A stretch of DNA of 64,000 nt. Source: Altererythrobacter xiamenensis (lineage in GTDB: Bacteria > Pseudomonadota > Alphaproteobacteria > Sphingomonadales > Sphingomonadaceae). The number at the start of each line of letters is the position of its first letter. Within the stretch, counting starts at the first letter, position 1. This document shows positions 1 through 8,144 of this stretch, in pieces. The position numbers and the translations under genes are program-made. The notes below the pieces were generated by a model. The model was given only the letters and a program-made list of their open reading frames with translations. It was not told the DNA's origin and did not search any database. The stretch lies in assembly GCF_900177715.1 (NCBI RefSeq), contig NZ_FXWG01000001.1:993501-1057500 (forward strand), read 5' to 3'.

Positions 1-1405
1 GGGCATTCGCTGCGTCAATCAGCAACTGAACAAGCCGCTGATCTGGCTTGGGTTGCCCGCTCTCTTTATCGATCCTCAGCTTGGCTTCGCGGAATGGCTT
101 GCGAGACGGAAGTGACATTGACCAGCGTATTGGGTCCTCGTTCGCGAGGCCAAGAGCACCTGGATGGATCATTATTTCGATCCGGCCTTCCTTGATCTGT
201 ACGGCCTGCCCAATCGAACGTATCGCCGCTTCGCGGGTGGCCGGATTACCCAGCTCTGTTTTTCTAAGATTCGCTTTCTTGAACATGGCGGACAACTGAC
301 CTGCATCCTCTATGTTCGATAGCCGCCTGAGCGCATGTTGATCGCCAAGCAGATCCGACAGGCTGGTGACGATGTGCTTGTCCAGAGAGCCCCGCGACCA
401 GCGCGTCGCTGGTGCATCTCCAGCCTTCACGAGGTCCTTGCGGGTCTCGTAATACGCATAGCGCCTGCTGCCCTTGGTGACGTAGGTCGGGACCATTAAT
501 CGCCCCTCGCTATCGGTCAGCAGCCCACGCAACATGGCCTGCTGCGGATCATTGGTCACTCGCCTGCGCGGAGGAGCTTTCTGCTTGAGCCGCGCCTGGA
601 CGGCTTCCCAGAGGTCCTCGTCGACGATGGCCTCGTGCTGGCCATCATATACCTTGCCCTTATGCACGATCTTGCCGCGATAGACCGGGTTCTTCAGCAG
701 ATGGAACAGACTGCCTCGTTTGAACGGGATACCACCCCTGTGAGGGCCGCTGGTCCTGCGCTGGATCTTCGTTAGGATGCCTTCAGCCTTGAGCTCCTCA
801 ATCAGCTCGTTTGCTGAAGTGGAGGCGATATAGCGCCGCATGATGGTGCGGACCCGTTTGGCCTCCTCAGGTGCTGGGATCAGCTTCCTGTCGATGACCT
901 GGTAGCCCAGCGGAACCGGTCCTCCCATCCACAGGCCCTTCTTCTTGGAAGCCGCAATTTTGTCCCTGATCCGCTCGCCGGTGACCTCACGCTCGAACTG
1001 GGCAAAAGACAGCAGCACATTCAGGGTTAGCCGCCCCATGCTGTTGGTAGTGTTGAACGCCTGCGTCACGCTAACGAAGCTGGCTTCCTTCGCATCGAGC
1101 CGTTCGACGATCTTGGCAAAGTCCGCGAGGCTTCGTGTTAGCCGGTCGACCTTGTAGACGACGATCACATCGACAAGGCCGGCCTCCACATCATCCATCA
1201 ATCCCTTCAGGCCCGGGCGCTCCATGTTGCCGCCAGAGAAGCCGCCGTCACCGTAGTGTCGCTCATTAAGCACCCAGCCTTCGTGCCGCTGGCTCAGGAT
1301 ATAAGCCTCACAAGCTTCCCTCTGGGCGTGGAGGCTATTAAACTCCTGCTCCAATCCATCCTCGGTTGACTTGCGGGTGTAAACGGCGCAGCGAAGCGTC
1401 TTCAC
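1..1405 (-). CDS. Large serine recombinase, copy A (3' end outside window)
   Basis: Site-specific serine recombinase that cuts and rejoins DNA through a catalytic serine. The N-terminal resolvase domain is seen in the motif YTRKSTEDG and in VYKVDRLTRSLADF. It is followed by a Recombinase domain (LGYQVIDRKL, SGPHRGGIPFKRGSLFHLLK) and a basic zinc-ribbon-like region. The start is a GTG at 1405 that overlaps the stop of the upstream DUF2924 gene as GTGA, so the two are translationally coupled. About 468 codons lie in the window. The related copy at 20166-21815 has 549 residues, so roughly 80 residues lie beyond base 1. The copies align along their length but differ at many positions, so this is not a recent duplication. 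Confidence 0.93.
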   Translation of the reverse strand, partial: MKTLRCAVYTRKSTEDGLEQEFNSLHAQREACEAYILSQRHEGWVLNERHYGDGGFSGGNMERPGLKGLMDDVEAGLVDVIVVYKVDRLTRSLADFAKIVERLDAKEASFVSVTQAFNTTNSMGRLTLNVLLSFAQFEREVTGERIRDKIAASKKKGLWMGGPVPLGYQVIDRKLIPAPEEAKRVRTIMRRYIASTSANELIEELKAEGILTKIQRRTSGPHRGGIPFKRGSLFHLLKNPVYRGKIVHKGKVYDGQHEAIVDEDLWEAVQARLKQKAPPRRRVTNDPQQAMLRGLLTDSEGRLMVPTYVTKGSRRYAYYETRKDLVKAGDAPATRWSRGSLDKHIVTSLSDLLGDQHALRRLSNIEDAGQLSAMFKKANLRKTELGNPATREAAIRSIGQAVQIKEGRIEIMIHPGALGLANEDPIRWSMSLPSRKPFREAKLRIDKESGQPKPDQRLVQLLIDAANA

Positions 1406-1821
1406 GTCAGGCCAAAGAAGCGAGGCCCGTTCCAATGCGAGCCGGTGATCGCCTTGGCGACCGCTGTTAGCGATCGCCAGGTCCGGCCATCGTATTCGAA
1501 GCCCTTTTCAAGCACTGTCACCGTATGACCAACACCATGCCAGTCGCGGACGAGCCTTGTCCCTGAAAGGAGTTTGCGCGGCAAGGGCGCGGCGTCTTTG
1601 GCTGTCACGCTCAGCTTGGCATGCTGTCTCAGTAGCGATGTGGCCTCACGGCTGAGCCCGCCCTTCCGTTGTTCCTGCAACCTGTAGCCCAAGCCAAGCC
1701 GGAGGAAGTTTGACGAGATATTGGGCGCAGGCGAGCCGAACAGGCGCGCCCACTCCTCCTTTAGCTCGGCCTGCGACAGCTCAGGCAGTCTCGCCAGCCG
1801 CTCTTGCCTGGCGCCGACCAT
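1402..1821 (-). CDS. DUF2924 protein, copy A
   Basis: A 139-residue protein of the DUF2924 family. Family features seen are the N-terminal helical part (LKEEWARLFG, LRLGLGYRLQE) and the C-terminal block with GTRLVRDWHG, VTVLEKGFEYDG, WRSLTAVAK and NGPRFFGL. Its biochemical role is unknown. The family is regularly found beside serine recombinases, and here it sits between DUF3489 and the recombinase with overlapping start and stop codons on both sides. I chose the ATG at 1821 (TGATG overlap); a GTG at 1824 is also possible. A cofactor role for the recombinase is inference from gene order only. Confidence 0.85.
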   Translation of the reverse strand: MVGARQERLARLPELSQAELKEEWARLFGSPAPNISSNFLRLGLGYRLQEQRKGGLSREATSLLRQHAKLSVTAKDAAPLPRKLLSGTRLVRDWHGVGHTVTVLEKGFEYDGRTWRSLTAVAKAITGSHWNGPRFFGLT

Positions 1822-2072
1822 CACGCTTTTGCCTTTGCAGCTTCGAGCGGGGTCATCTTGTAGGTGCTCTCACCCTTATCGTTCCTGTAACGGACGACCT
1901 CGCGTCCTTTCTTGCGCAGTCCAGTGAGGAAGGCGCGACAGCTGTGGCTCTGCCATCCTGTAGCCTCGCACATCGCTTCGACAGTGGCGCCATCCTTGCG
2001 TTCCAGCAGGCGTTTCACGATCGAGCTCTTGGTATTCTTTGCGGTCCGCTTCTTTGTTTCAGTTTTCGTCAT
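1821..2072 (-). CDS. DUF3489 small DNA-binding-like protein, copy A
   Basis: An 83-residue basic protein with the DUF3489 signature: a lysine-rich start (TKTETKKRTAK), then a helix-turn-helix-like segment (LLERKDGATVEAMCEATGWQ, HSCRAFLTGLRKKG). The fold resembles a winged helix and suggests DNA or RNA binding. It is the first gene of the module. Its ribosome site, GGAG, lies 8 bases before the ATG, inside the base of a predicted leader hairpin, so translation may be controlled there. The gene overlaps DUF2924 at its stop. Confidence 0.82.
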   Translation of the reverse strand: MTKTETKKRTAKNTKSSIVKRLLERKDGATVEAMCEATGWQSHSCRAFLTGLRKKGREVVRYRNDKGESTYKMTPLEAAKAKA

Positions 2073-2218
2073 GGGTGGTTCTCCTTGCGAAGCAGCAACT
2101 CGCTGCTCTCACCACCCGGAACCCCAATCCGCGTTCAGCGTAGGGGCAGCGTCCTCTCGGGCGCGTTTCAATGACAGCACCAATGCTCGGTTCAGATCAG
2201 AAGTCGAATGGTTTTTTG
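2073..2218 (-). promoter_or_regulatory. Conserved structured leader upstream of module A
   Basis: This upstream region is shared with 22456-22604. A 30-base block (2167-2196) and a 19-base block (2200-2218) are identical in both copies, and identity stops sharply at 2218. On the transcript, GGGTGGT pairs with ACCACCC just before the ATG and encloses an inner stem GAGCAGC/GCTGCTT. In the other copy the inner stem has a different sequence but still pairs. The ribosome site lies between the two stems. The upstream identical blocks probably include the promoter. Confidence 0.6.
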
Positions 2219-2324
2219 TGCGGACTCCAAGGGCCAGTTTTGCCCATCCAAGACGCAAGCATCCAAGTTCTTAGTTCCCGAAGGCGGACATTCTCTCCGG
2301 CCATTCTGGCCAAGGAGAATGACG

Positions 2325-2957
2325 ATGACTTACTCGCAATTTGATCCGGCGGCTCAAAGCCGCGTGCCCTGGAACTTTGGTGCCAAGATTGGTCCAAAGC
2401 GGCCATTCAATCAGAAGCAGATCTGGGCGATCCGGTTCTTCCTTGATCGCGAGAAGCGCATTCGAGATCGAGCGCTGTTCGATCTGGCGATCGACAGCAA
2501 GTTGAGAGGCTGTGACCTTGTCGAGCTCAAGATCGAAGATTTGGTCAGTGGAGCGGAGATCAGGACACGAGCCACGATCACCCAACGGAAAACCGGCCGT
2601 CCAGTCCAGTTCGAGATTGCCTCAGATGCCAGGGCAAGCCTGCTGGCTTGGCTCGAACGTCGGGGCGGCTGCGTTGAAGACTATGTCTTTCCAAGCCGCA
2701 TTGATCATACAAGGCACCTGAGTACGCGCCAATATGCTCGCCTAGTCGACGAGTGGGTCGAGGGTATCGGACTTCGAACTGAGGAGTTTGGGACCCATTC
2801 ACTTCGTCGCACCAAAGCCTCGATCATCTACAAAGCCACAGGCAACATTAGGGCCATCCAGATCTTGCTGGGGCATTCCAAGATCGAAAACACCGTTCGC
2901 TATCTAGGAGTCGATATTGAAGACGCCCTGACATTAGCGGAGAAGACCGAGATTTGA
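2325..2957 (+). CDS. Short tyrosine recombinase/integrase
   Basis: A 210-residue phage-integrase-family enzyme that is essentially a catalytic domain alone. The catalytic set can be traced: Arg in SKLRGCDLVE, Lys in TQRKTGRPVQ, HSLRRT for His and Arg, LGHSKI for His, and Tyr in VRYLGVD. It lacks the long N-terminal core-binding arm of typical phage integrases. The ATG at 2325 has AAGGAG seven bases upstream; the ATG at 2319 is too close to that site. The 23 bases just before and including that ATG (2299-2321) recur in inverted orientation at 16017-16039. It sits divergent from recombinase module A. Confidence 0.88.
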   Translation: MTYSQFDPAAQSRVPWNFGAKIGPKRPFNQKQIWAIRFFLDREKRIRDRALFDLAIDSKLRGCDLVELKIEDLVSGAEIRTRATITQRKTGRPVQFEIASDARASLLAWLERRGGCVEDYVFPSRIDHTRHLSTRQYARLVDEWVEGIGLRTEEFGTHSLRRTKASIIYKATGNIRAIQILLGHSKIENTVRYLGVDIEDALTLAEKTEI

Positions 2958-2990
2958 CTGCTGCAGGGCGCCGGCTCGATCTGGGCTGGC

Positions 2991-3015
2991 GTCCGCTATT
3001 GGGTGGAAAGCGGAC
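2991..3015. repeat. GTCCGC palindromic repeat
   Basis: A 25-bp unit, GTCCGC-N13-GCGGAC, just downstream of the integrase. It is one of the cleanest members of a family found in many intergenic gaps of the window (3382-3406, 4966-4990, 5059-5086, 8846-8870, 11401-11425, 11483-11507, with degenerate forms elsewhere). Confidence 0.7.
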
Positions 3016-3038
3016 ATTTGGCCAGCGATGGCGACGGA

Positions 3039-3362
3039 TCAAACTATGGTTGCGCCGTTGGCAATCGCGATGAAACCCGAGCCCGAGAATGCGAGAATTA
3101 CTACGCGCCAAATGTTTTGATTTGCGCGGCTCATTTCCCGCCTTTGTCCAGAGAGGCTGACATGCGAGCCGACGAGACATGTCACCGCCATAAATAGCAG
3201 CCAGTTCACCCCGATGATGGGCCAAATCGGAAGCGAGGGCTTCACCAGCGTCACGATCACCATGCTAAGCGAAACCGTGACGGAAAGAACCGCGCCAGCG
3301 ATTATCGCTTGCTGCCTTTTTCGGGATACAAAACTGTGACCATCAGAGCGCATAGCAGTCAT
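3039..3362 (-). CDS. Small integral membrane protein
   Basis: A 107-residue protein with three hydrophobic stretches (around AIIAGAVLSVTVSLSMVIV, IIGVNWLLFMAVTCLVG, and a C-terminal AFSGSGFIAIANGATIV), with basic residues between them. I do not recognise a family. The ATG at 3362 follows GGAAG; a longer reading from 3389 lacks a ribosome site. It is convergent with the integrase and bounded on both sides by GTCCGC palindromes, so it may be an orphan carried in the accessory region. Confidence 0.5.
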   Translation of the reverse strand: MTAMRSDGHSFVSRKRQQAIIAGAVLSVTVSLSMVIVTLVKPSLPIWPIIGVNWLLFMAVTCLVGSHVSLSGQRREMSRANQNIWRVVILAFSGSGFIAIANGATIV

Positions 3363-3381
3363 TCTTCCACGACACTCCAAT

Positions 3382-3406
3382 GTCCGCAACCGGGTCGTTA
3401 GCGGAC
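3382..3406. repeat. GTCCGC palindromic repeat
   Basis: A 25-bp GTCCGC-N13-GCGGAC unit with inner AACCGGGTCGTTA. A close relative occurs in inverted orientation at 5059-5086, so the two bracket the cytochrome and cyclase genes. Confidence 0.7.
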
Positions 3407-3500
3407 TGTCCGGTTCGAACGCTTGAGGAAGAGAACCAGACTTTCAGCTTTCGACCCGATTGAGGTCGCCAAGACCATTGCCCTCTGGGTTCTTGCTCAT

Positions 3501-3530
3501 TTGCGTCGGCCCGCCCCGCTGCGATATAAT
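3501..3530 (+). promoter_or_regulatory. Sigma-70-like promoter before cytochrome c
   Basis: TTGCGT (3501-3506) and a perfect TATAAT (3525-3530) are 18 bases apart, about 22 bases before the cytochrome c start. The ribosome site AGGGAGG follows. Such a good -10 box is unusual in this GC-rich sequence. Confidence 0.5.
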
Positions 3531-3552
3531 GGTCAGGTGAAAGGGAGGCCGT

Positions 3553-3894
3553 ATGGTGCTCAAGCGTCCATTTATCCTTACATTTCCTCTACTCGCTGCA
3601 GCGTGCGCAACTGATCGGGATGCGAACGCGCTCTCCGAAAGTGCCGCAGAGGGCAGGGTCTTCGCGCAAGCGAACTGCGCAAGCTGTCACGCGCTTGATG
3701 ACGGGGTGTCGCCCCATCCGAAGGCTCCGAGCCTTCGAAGGGCCGCCAACCGTTTGCCAGCATGGGCGGTCGAAGCGTCGTTCGAACGGGGAGTCCAGGT
3801 AGGACATTCAATGGAAATGCCAGCTTTCGTATTCGAGGAAGGCGACATCGCCAATTTGCTCGCCTACCTCGAGGCGCTGAAAGAAGAAGAGTGA
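3553..3894 (+). CDS. Lipoprotein class I cytochrome c
   Basis: A 113-residue mono-haem cytochrome c. A lipoprotein signal ends at LLAAAC (Cys about residue 18), so the mature protein should be membrane-anchored in the periplasm. The haem site is CASCH, and MEMPAF supplies the likely distal Met ligand; a C-terminal helix (IANLLAYLEAL) completes the fold. AGGGAGG lies four bases before the ATG. It is probably an electron carrier. The next gene on the same strand, also a lipoprotein, is 129 bases on, so a shared periplasmic function is possible but not shown. Confidence 0.9.
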   Translation: MVLKRPFILTFPLLAAACATDRDANALSESAAEGRVFAQANCASCHALDDGVSPHPKAPSLRRAANRLPAWAVEASFERGVQVGHSMEMPAFVFEEGDIANLLAYLEALKEEE

Positions 3895-4023
3895 ACGGTG
3901 CCTAGCCCGAAAGCGTCTGGTCGACTGACCACAGATGTGGCCAATAGCGCGGCCGAACATCGGATATTAGACAGCTGCAATGTGTGCGGATAACTTCCCG
4001 TGAGAACCACTTTGGGGGGATTT

Positions 4024-4956
4024 ATGTCCAAGCGAAAAACATGCCTCATGACAGTCGTCGCCACCGCGTTCGTTTTGACTGGATGCAGTAAGGTTGAAGC
4101 CGAGGAGCATACGAGTGTCGCTGTCGAACCGGACCCGGTTCTCGGGATGGTCGGGACCATCACTCCCGAGCAGGTTCGTCGCGGAGCTGACTTGATAACT
4201 CAAGGCAAGGTTTATCAGCTCGGGATAGTTACCGGTCCCCAGACACCCGCCTGGGGCAACCGCAAGTTCGAAATGCAGGTGTTCGACCTCGGCGAGTTTG
4301 GCTCAAACAAGCTGACTGGTCACGACGATCGGGTCATCACCCATATCGGGATTGGCTCCCAGATAGACGGGTTCGGGCACATCGGCCTCGATAGCGTGTA
4401 TTATGGTGGATTCACGGGGGACCAGGTCTTCGCCGCGGACGGCCTAAAAATGCACGGCGCCCACAATATTCCCCCTATTGCGACGCGGGGCGTCGTTATC
4501 GACATGGCCATGCATTTCGAGAGCGCAGTGCTTGAGCCATTAACGAGCTATGGTGCTGACGATATTCGCGCGGCGGCAGCTGCACAGAATGTCGAGATAC
4601 GCCCCGGCGACGTCGTTCTACTTCACACCGGCTGGCTATCGAGAATTGACGAGGCAGAAACCTTCGGGACACGTCAACCTGGGATCAATCTGGATGGAGC
4701 CCGTTATCTTGCCAATCTCGGGGTCGTGGCTGTCGGGTCGGACACGCCTGGATTGGAGTCTGATGCACCAACCGCCGATGGCGCGGCGTTCCCTGTGCAC
4801 GGTTATCTCCTCGCTGAAAAAGGCATCCACATTCTAGAGAACATGAACACCGCGGAACTTGTCGCCGACAATGCAAACGAGTTCTTTTTCGTTCTGGGAA
4901 CTCCGCGCCTCGAAGGCTCCGTTCAAGCAATAATCAATCCTTTGGCAATTCGATAG
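4024..4956 (+). CDS. Lipoprotein cyclase-family metal-dependent hydrolase
   Basis: A 310-residue member of the Cyclase family (kynurenine-formamidase-like fold). A lipoprotein signal ends at VLTGC. The metal-binding region reads THIGIGSQIDGFGHIG: the Asp and second His are present, but Gln stands where canonical members have the His of GTHxD, as in some subfamilies. Other family blocks are VLLHTGW, GVVAVGSDTPGLES and PVHGYLLAEKGI. GGGGGG precedes the ATG at 4024. The substrate is unknown; related enzymes open cyclic amides, esters or anhydrides. Lipid anchoring is uncommon for the family and suggests action on an extracytoplasmic compound. Confidence 0.85.
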   Translation: MSKRKTCLMTVVATAFVLTGCSKVEAEEHTSVAVEPDPVLGMVGTITPEQVRRGADLITQGKVYQLGIVTGPQTPAWGNRKFEMQVFDLGEFGSNKLTGHDDRVITHIGIGSQIDGFGHIGLDSVYYGGFTGDQVFAADGLKMHGAHNIPPIATRGVVIDMAMHFESAVLEPLTSYGADDIRAAAAAQNVEIRPGDVVLLHTGWLSRIDEAETFGTRQPGINLDGARYLANLGVVAVGSDTPGLESDAPTADGAAFPVHGYLLAEKGIHILENMNTAELVADNANEFFFVLGTPRLEGSVQAIINPLAIR

Positions 4957-4965
4957 ACATGGGAT

Positions 4966-4990
4966 GTCCGCTTCCCACCCAATAGTAGCC
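4966..4990. repeat. GTCCGC palindromic repeat (one arm degenerate)
   Basis: Begins GTCCGCTTCCCACCCAATAG and matches the 2991-3015 copy in inverted orientation, with a decayed second arm. It starts 9 bases after the cyclase stop. Confidence 0.55.
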
Positions 4991-5058
4991 TTTGATTGGA
5001 CGCAGGCAGCGTCCTGAAAGCCGACTGGCAGCTCTGTCACTCAATCTTCCAAAATCAG

Positions 5059-5086
5059 TCCGGCTGCTAACGACCCGATTGCGGAC
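5059..5086. repeat. GTCCGC palindromic repeat (expanded)
   Basis: A 28-bp variant ending GACCCGATTGCGGAC. Its core is the reverse complement of the 3382-3406 copy with one mismatch over 21 bases. Confidence 0.6.
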
Positions 5087-5109
5087 TTTAGCGCTTCACG
5101 AAGGTATGA

Positions 5110-6201
5110 TTAGCCTTGAGGCTGACGGATGCGAGGTAGGCTTGCGACCAGCTGAGCTAATTGGCTGGCCTTCTTGACACCGGTTTTCTGATAGATGTGC
5201 TGGATATGTGTGCGCACGGTCGCAATCGAGATCTGATGCTGGTCCGATATTTCTGCCGCGGAATATCCCTGGCTGACCGCCATAAGAATGGGAAGCTCAG
5301 CTTCGGTCAGGCCATAGATCTGCTGCATGGCTATAGAAGCTGATGCGCTTGCTTTGCACCGGTCAATCCAGACCAAAACCTTCGTTTCACCTTCGAATGC
5401 TTTTGGTGCCAGAGTGAAGCGCCATATGGTCCCACTGTTATCTTTGGCTAGAAAAGAGAGCCTGCCGGACCGGTGATTATGATTGGCGTCGTTTAAAGCA
5501 GCAGAAAGCTTTTGATCGTCTTGCGGACGATGGAGAAAAAGTCTCCCTTGGAAGGCTTGCAGCAGACTGTGATGGTTGAGCAAGGCCTCTGCCTCAGCAT
5601 TGGCAAAGGAAATCCTGCGGTCGGCAGCTAGAACGAGATAGGCATCTTCGATCTCGTTTAGCCCGAGGATTGCGCCCGATGCCAGTTCCTTCTGCTTGCG
5701 AAGGTTGCGGCGGAGGGCAGCCATACGCGCTATATGAGGGCGTAATATTTCAAGCAGTCCGAGTTCATCGTCGGAAAAGTCATCCTCCGTATGCGCTTTT
5801 TGAATGCCTACAACGACCAAACCGTCATCGCTCTGCTTTGAAATGAAGCCCATGCACTGACCGGAATCATCTCCGAAGCGGCGAATAAACTCATTGAAGA
5901 AAAACGAATCTCTGAAATCAGAAACTTCCATGAAATCCGAATGCTTTGCGGACCGGTTGAGCCCTATCCGTGTAAGATTCGTTCTGGTCCACGCATCATG
6001 CCGATGCATAGAGTGGAGTCGGTAATAATCGTCCATGTCAGCGCTGAAATGGTTGTGCCACATTTCTTCGAGTTCAAATTGTGGCGAGAAAGTTTGAATT
6101 GTGCAGGAGCGCCCCCCGAGTGCGCCGGCAAGACGGCCAGGCATGGACGAAATAGCTTCGTCATCATCGAGTGACTCGTAAATCTGGCTGACTATTTCCA
6201 T
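5110..6201 (-). CDS. LuxR-type transcriptional regulator with PAS/GAF-like sensor
   Basis: A 363-residue regulator. The last 65 residues are a LuxR/GerE helix-turn-helix (LTEAELPILMAVSQGYSAAE, then ISIATVRTHIQHIYQKTG). The N-terminal 180 residues look like a GAF-type sensor (MWHNHFSADMDDYY, FSDDELGLLEILRPHIARM). Residues about 195-290 resemble a PAS fold (YLVLAADRRISFANAEAEAL). No receiver domain or phospho-acceptor Asp is evident, so it probably responds to a ligand. It is convergent with the cyclase and divergent from the orphan lipoprotein at 6651, which is a plausible target. Confidence 0.85.
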   Translation of the reverse strand: MEIVSQIYESLDDDEAISSMPGRLAGALGGRSCTIQTFSPQFELEEMWHNHFSADMDDYYRLHSMHRHDAWTRTNLTRIGLNRSAKHSDFMEVSDFRDSFFFNEFIRRFGDDSGQCMGFISKQSDDGLVVVGIQKAHTEDDFSDDELGLLEILRPHIARMAALRRNLRKQKELASGAILGLNEIEDAYLVLAADRRISFANAEAEALLNHHSLLQAFQGRLFLHRPQDDQKLSAALNDANHNHRSGRLSFLAKDNSGTIWRFTLAPKAFEGETKVLVWIDRCKASASASIAMQQIYGLTEAELPILMAVSQGYSAAEISDQHQISIATVRTHIQHIYQKTGVKKASQLAQLVASLPRIRQPQG

Positions 6202-6650
6202 ACGCTCGCTCCTAGTCTTGAATTTAGAGCACAGCGGTCTCCATCATTCGGCTCAAAGGTATTAAGACGAAATAGCACACGCGAATTGAATGCTCATTAT
6301 CAGGGCAAATGATGAGAACATCACCACCTTAATGAGAGATATATAAATCGCATCACTAGAACAACGTCAGGCATTGGACCTTCGGTTACCGATGGAGCCA
6401 AGGCCTGCCACTATACTTTAGCCGGATAGGATGCCCAACCTAACGGTGTATGTCCGCTTCGAGCAAATCCATCCGTAAAGGATTTGGTGCAACGTCATTA
6501 GTTCTGATGATGCCCTCCTTGTCGAATTACGCAACTTTCCCAACAGATCGATTCGCGAGACGCGAGGCGACGATGTCCTTCGTTTACGACTGAAAAAGGA
6601 CACGGATCGCTCGTGTCACTAAAAGTCTGCAAACAGGGGGTGGAATAGAT
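6202..6650. other. AT-richer intergenic region between LuxR gene and lipoprotein gene
   Basis: About 450 bases without a convincing gene. The base composition is clearly lower in GC than the flanks and continues into the next gene. It should hold both divergent promoters. I see TATATA near 6340 but no well-spaced -35 box. Confidence 0.4.
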
Positions 6651-8111
6651 ATGCGGAGCACGAAAGCTTATTGGAGGCTATTGGTCTGCCTGCCGATCCT
6701 CGGCGCGGTTTACGGATGTGGCGGCGGAGATTCGTCGAGCAGTAGTGGCCCAACAGGAACAGCAACACCAACGCCAGCGCCCGCGACGATCTCCCTGACG
6801 AACGTGGGTCCTTCGTTCTACGTCGACGATACCGAAATAAAGCTAAAGATCGGACCGGCAACGGCCGGCGGAGACCCAATAACGGCAACGTCGCTTTCGT
6901 TATCTTCTGACCTCCAGGGCCAAATCGCGGACAATCTTACGCCAGATACGGCAATCAACTTTCGCTTAAATGATGGCGCACATAAGCTGACGTTAACGGG
7001 GGATTTTGGCGCCAACGGGACAGCGAGTGCAACTTTGGATATCCTTGTCCTGCCGCGCCATGCACCAATCCCAGAAACAGCGAAAAGAGCTGGTCAAAGT
7101 GACCGTAGGGTCCCCGTCGTAGTTGTGACCTATATTCCAACCGAAGACGGGGTGAATCTCGATACATCGGTGGCCGACTACAATGTTATACCAGCGGATT
7201 GGTCTGATAAAAAAGTGCAAAGTATCATAGATTATTCAACGACCCTCTCAGTACGATCTGCATTCATGCTTACAGAGATGTCCCGCTTCCGTGGGCACAA
7301 GGATAACACACAACCGTACTTAGGCTACGAGGTGGTGGATCATATTATCTACTATAAGCCATATCCGCAAAAGGACTATCCTCGAGATCCCAGTCAAAAA
7401 ATATTTGACTATAAAGCGGCTTTGGGAGGTATCAGCGCGCAACGCCTTGTAGAAAACGAAGGCGTAAAAGAGTTTTGGCTCATGACCTACTTTGCGGGAG
7501 ATGATGTCAAATTGTGGGAGTCAAATATGGCCAGCCCCACAACCGGTGACATCTCGAATAGCGATAGGGCTCAGGATGATCTCCCCATCTATGCGAACAC
7601 ATATATTGTCTACGGAAATAACTATCACAGGACCCAGGCAGAAGCGGTTCACAACCACGGACATCAAATCGAAGCCATGCTGGATTATCTCGATTTGCGG
7701 GCCAATGGCTTGCATGACTTATTCTGGGGAAGCTTCGTAGGCTGGCCTTCCTTCCCAAGTGGGTCCATGACCCCTGGTTCTTGCGGCTGGACCCATTCTC
7801 CGCCGTACACCAATGAGAACTACGGTTATCTGAATGGCTCTCAAGTTCAGTCAAACTGCGAAGACTGGCATCCGGATGGAACTGGCGCGACGACACTTGT
7901 TAGCGCGAATTATATGGATTCTTTAGGTTATAACTGGCCCGGCGGGAACCCGCCGCAAAAAGTAGAATCCAATTTTTACATCTGGTGGGGGCAAAACATT
8001 CCGGGAAAGAACAATAATGTAAAATACGGGGGCAGGGAGTTGAATAACTGGTGGGAGCTTCTGAACGATTGGGATGATACATCGTCATCATCGAAGCTAC
8101 TCTACAAATAA
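6651..8111 (+). CDS. Uncharacterised secreted lipoprotein with HNHGHQIE motif
   Basis: A 486-residue protein with a lipoprotein signal (Cys about residue 23 in AVYGC), then a Gly/Ser-rich and Pro/Thr-rich linker typical of surface-tethered proteins. An Ig-like beta segment (about residues 45-130) is followed by a large C-terminal domain rich in Trp, Tyr and Asn. Around residue 335 is EAVHNHGHQIEAML, a His cluster that resembles a metal site, with further conserved-looking Cys pairs (GSCGW, QSNCEDW). I do not recognise a family with confidence. The lower GC and different codon use suggest transfer. A ribosome site GGGGGTGGA precedes the ATG. Confidence 0.8.
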   Translation: MRSTKAYWRLLVCLPILGAVYGCGGGDSSSSSGPTGTATPTPAPATISLTNVGPSFYVDDTEIKLKIGPATAGGDPITATSLSLSSDLQGQIADNLTPDTAINFRLNDGAHKLTLTGDFGANGTASATLDILVLPRHAPIPETAKRAGQSDRRVPVVVVTYIPTEDGVNLDTSVADYNVIPADWSDKKVQSIIDYSTTLSVRSAFMLTEMSRFRGHKDNTQPYLGYEVVDHIIYYKPYPQKDYPRDPSQKIFDYKAALGGISAQRLVENEGVKEFWLMTYFAGDDVKLWESNMASPTTGDISNSDRAQDDLPIYANTYIVYGNNYHRTQAEAVHNHGHQIEAMLDYLDLRANGLHDLFWGSFVGWPSFPSGSMTPGSCGWTHSPPYTNENYGYLNGSQVQSNCEDWHPDGTGATTLVSANYMDSLGYNWPGGNPPQKVESNFYIWWGQNIPGKNNNVKYGGRELNNWWELLNDWDDTSSSSKLLYK

Positions 8112-8144
8112 CAGTACCTTTTCCTCGGTTGCTACGGAGGCCGT

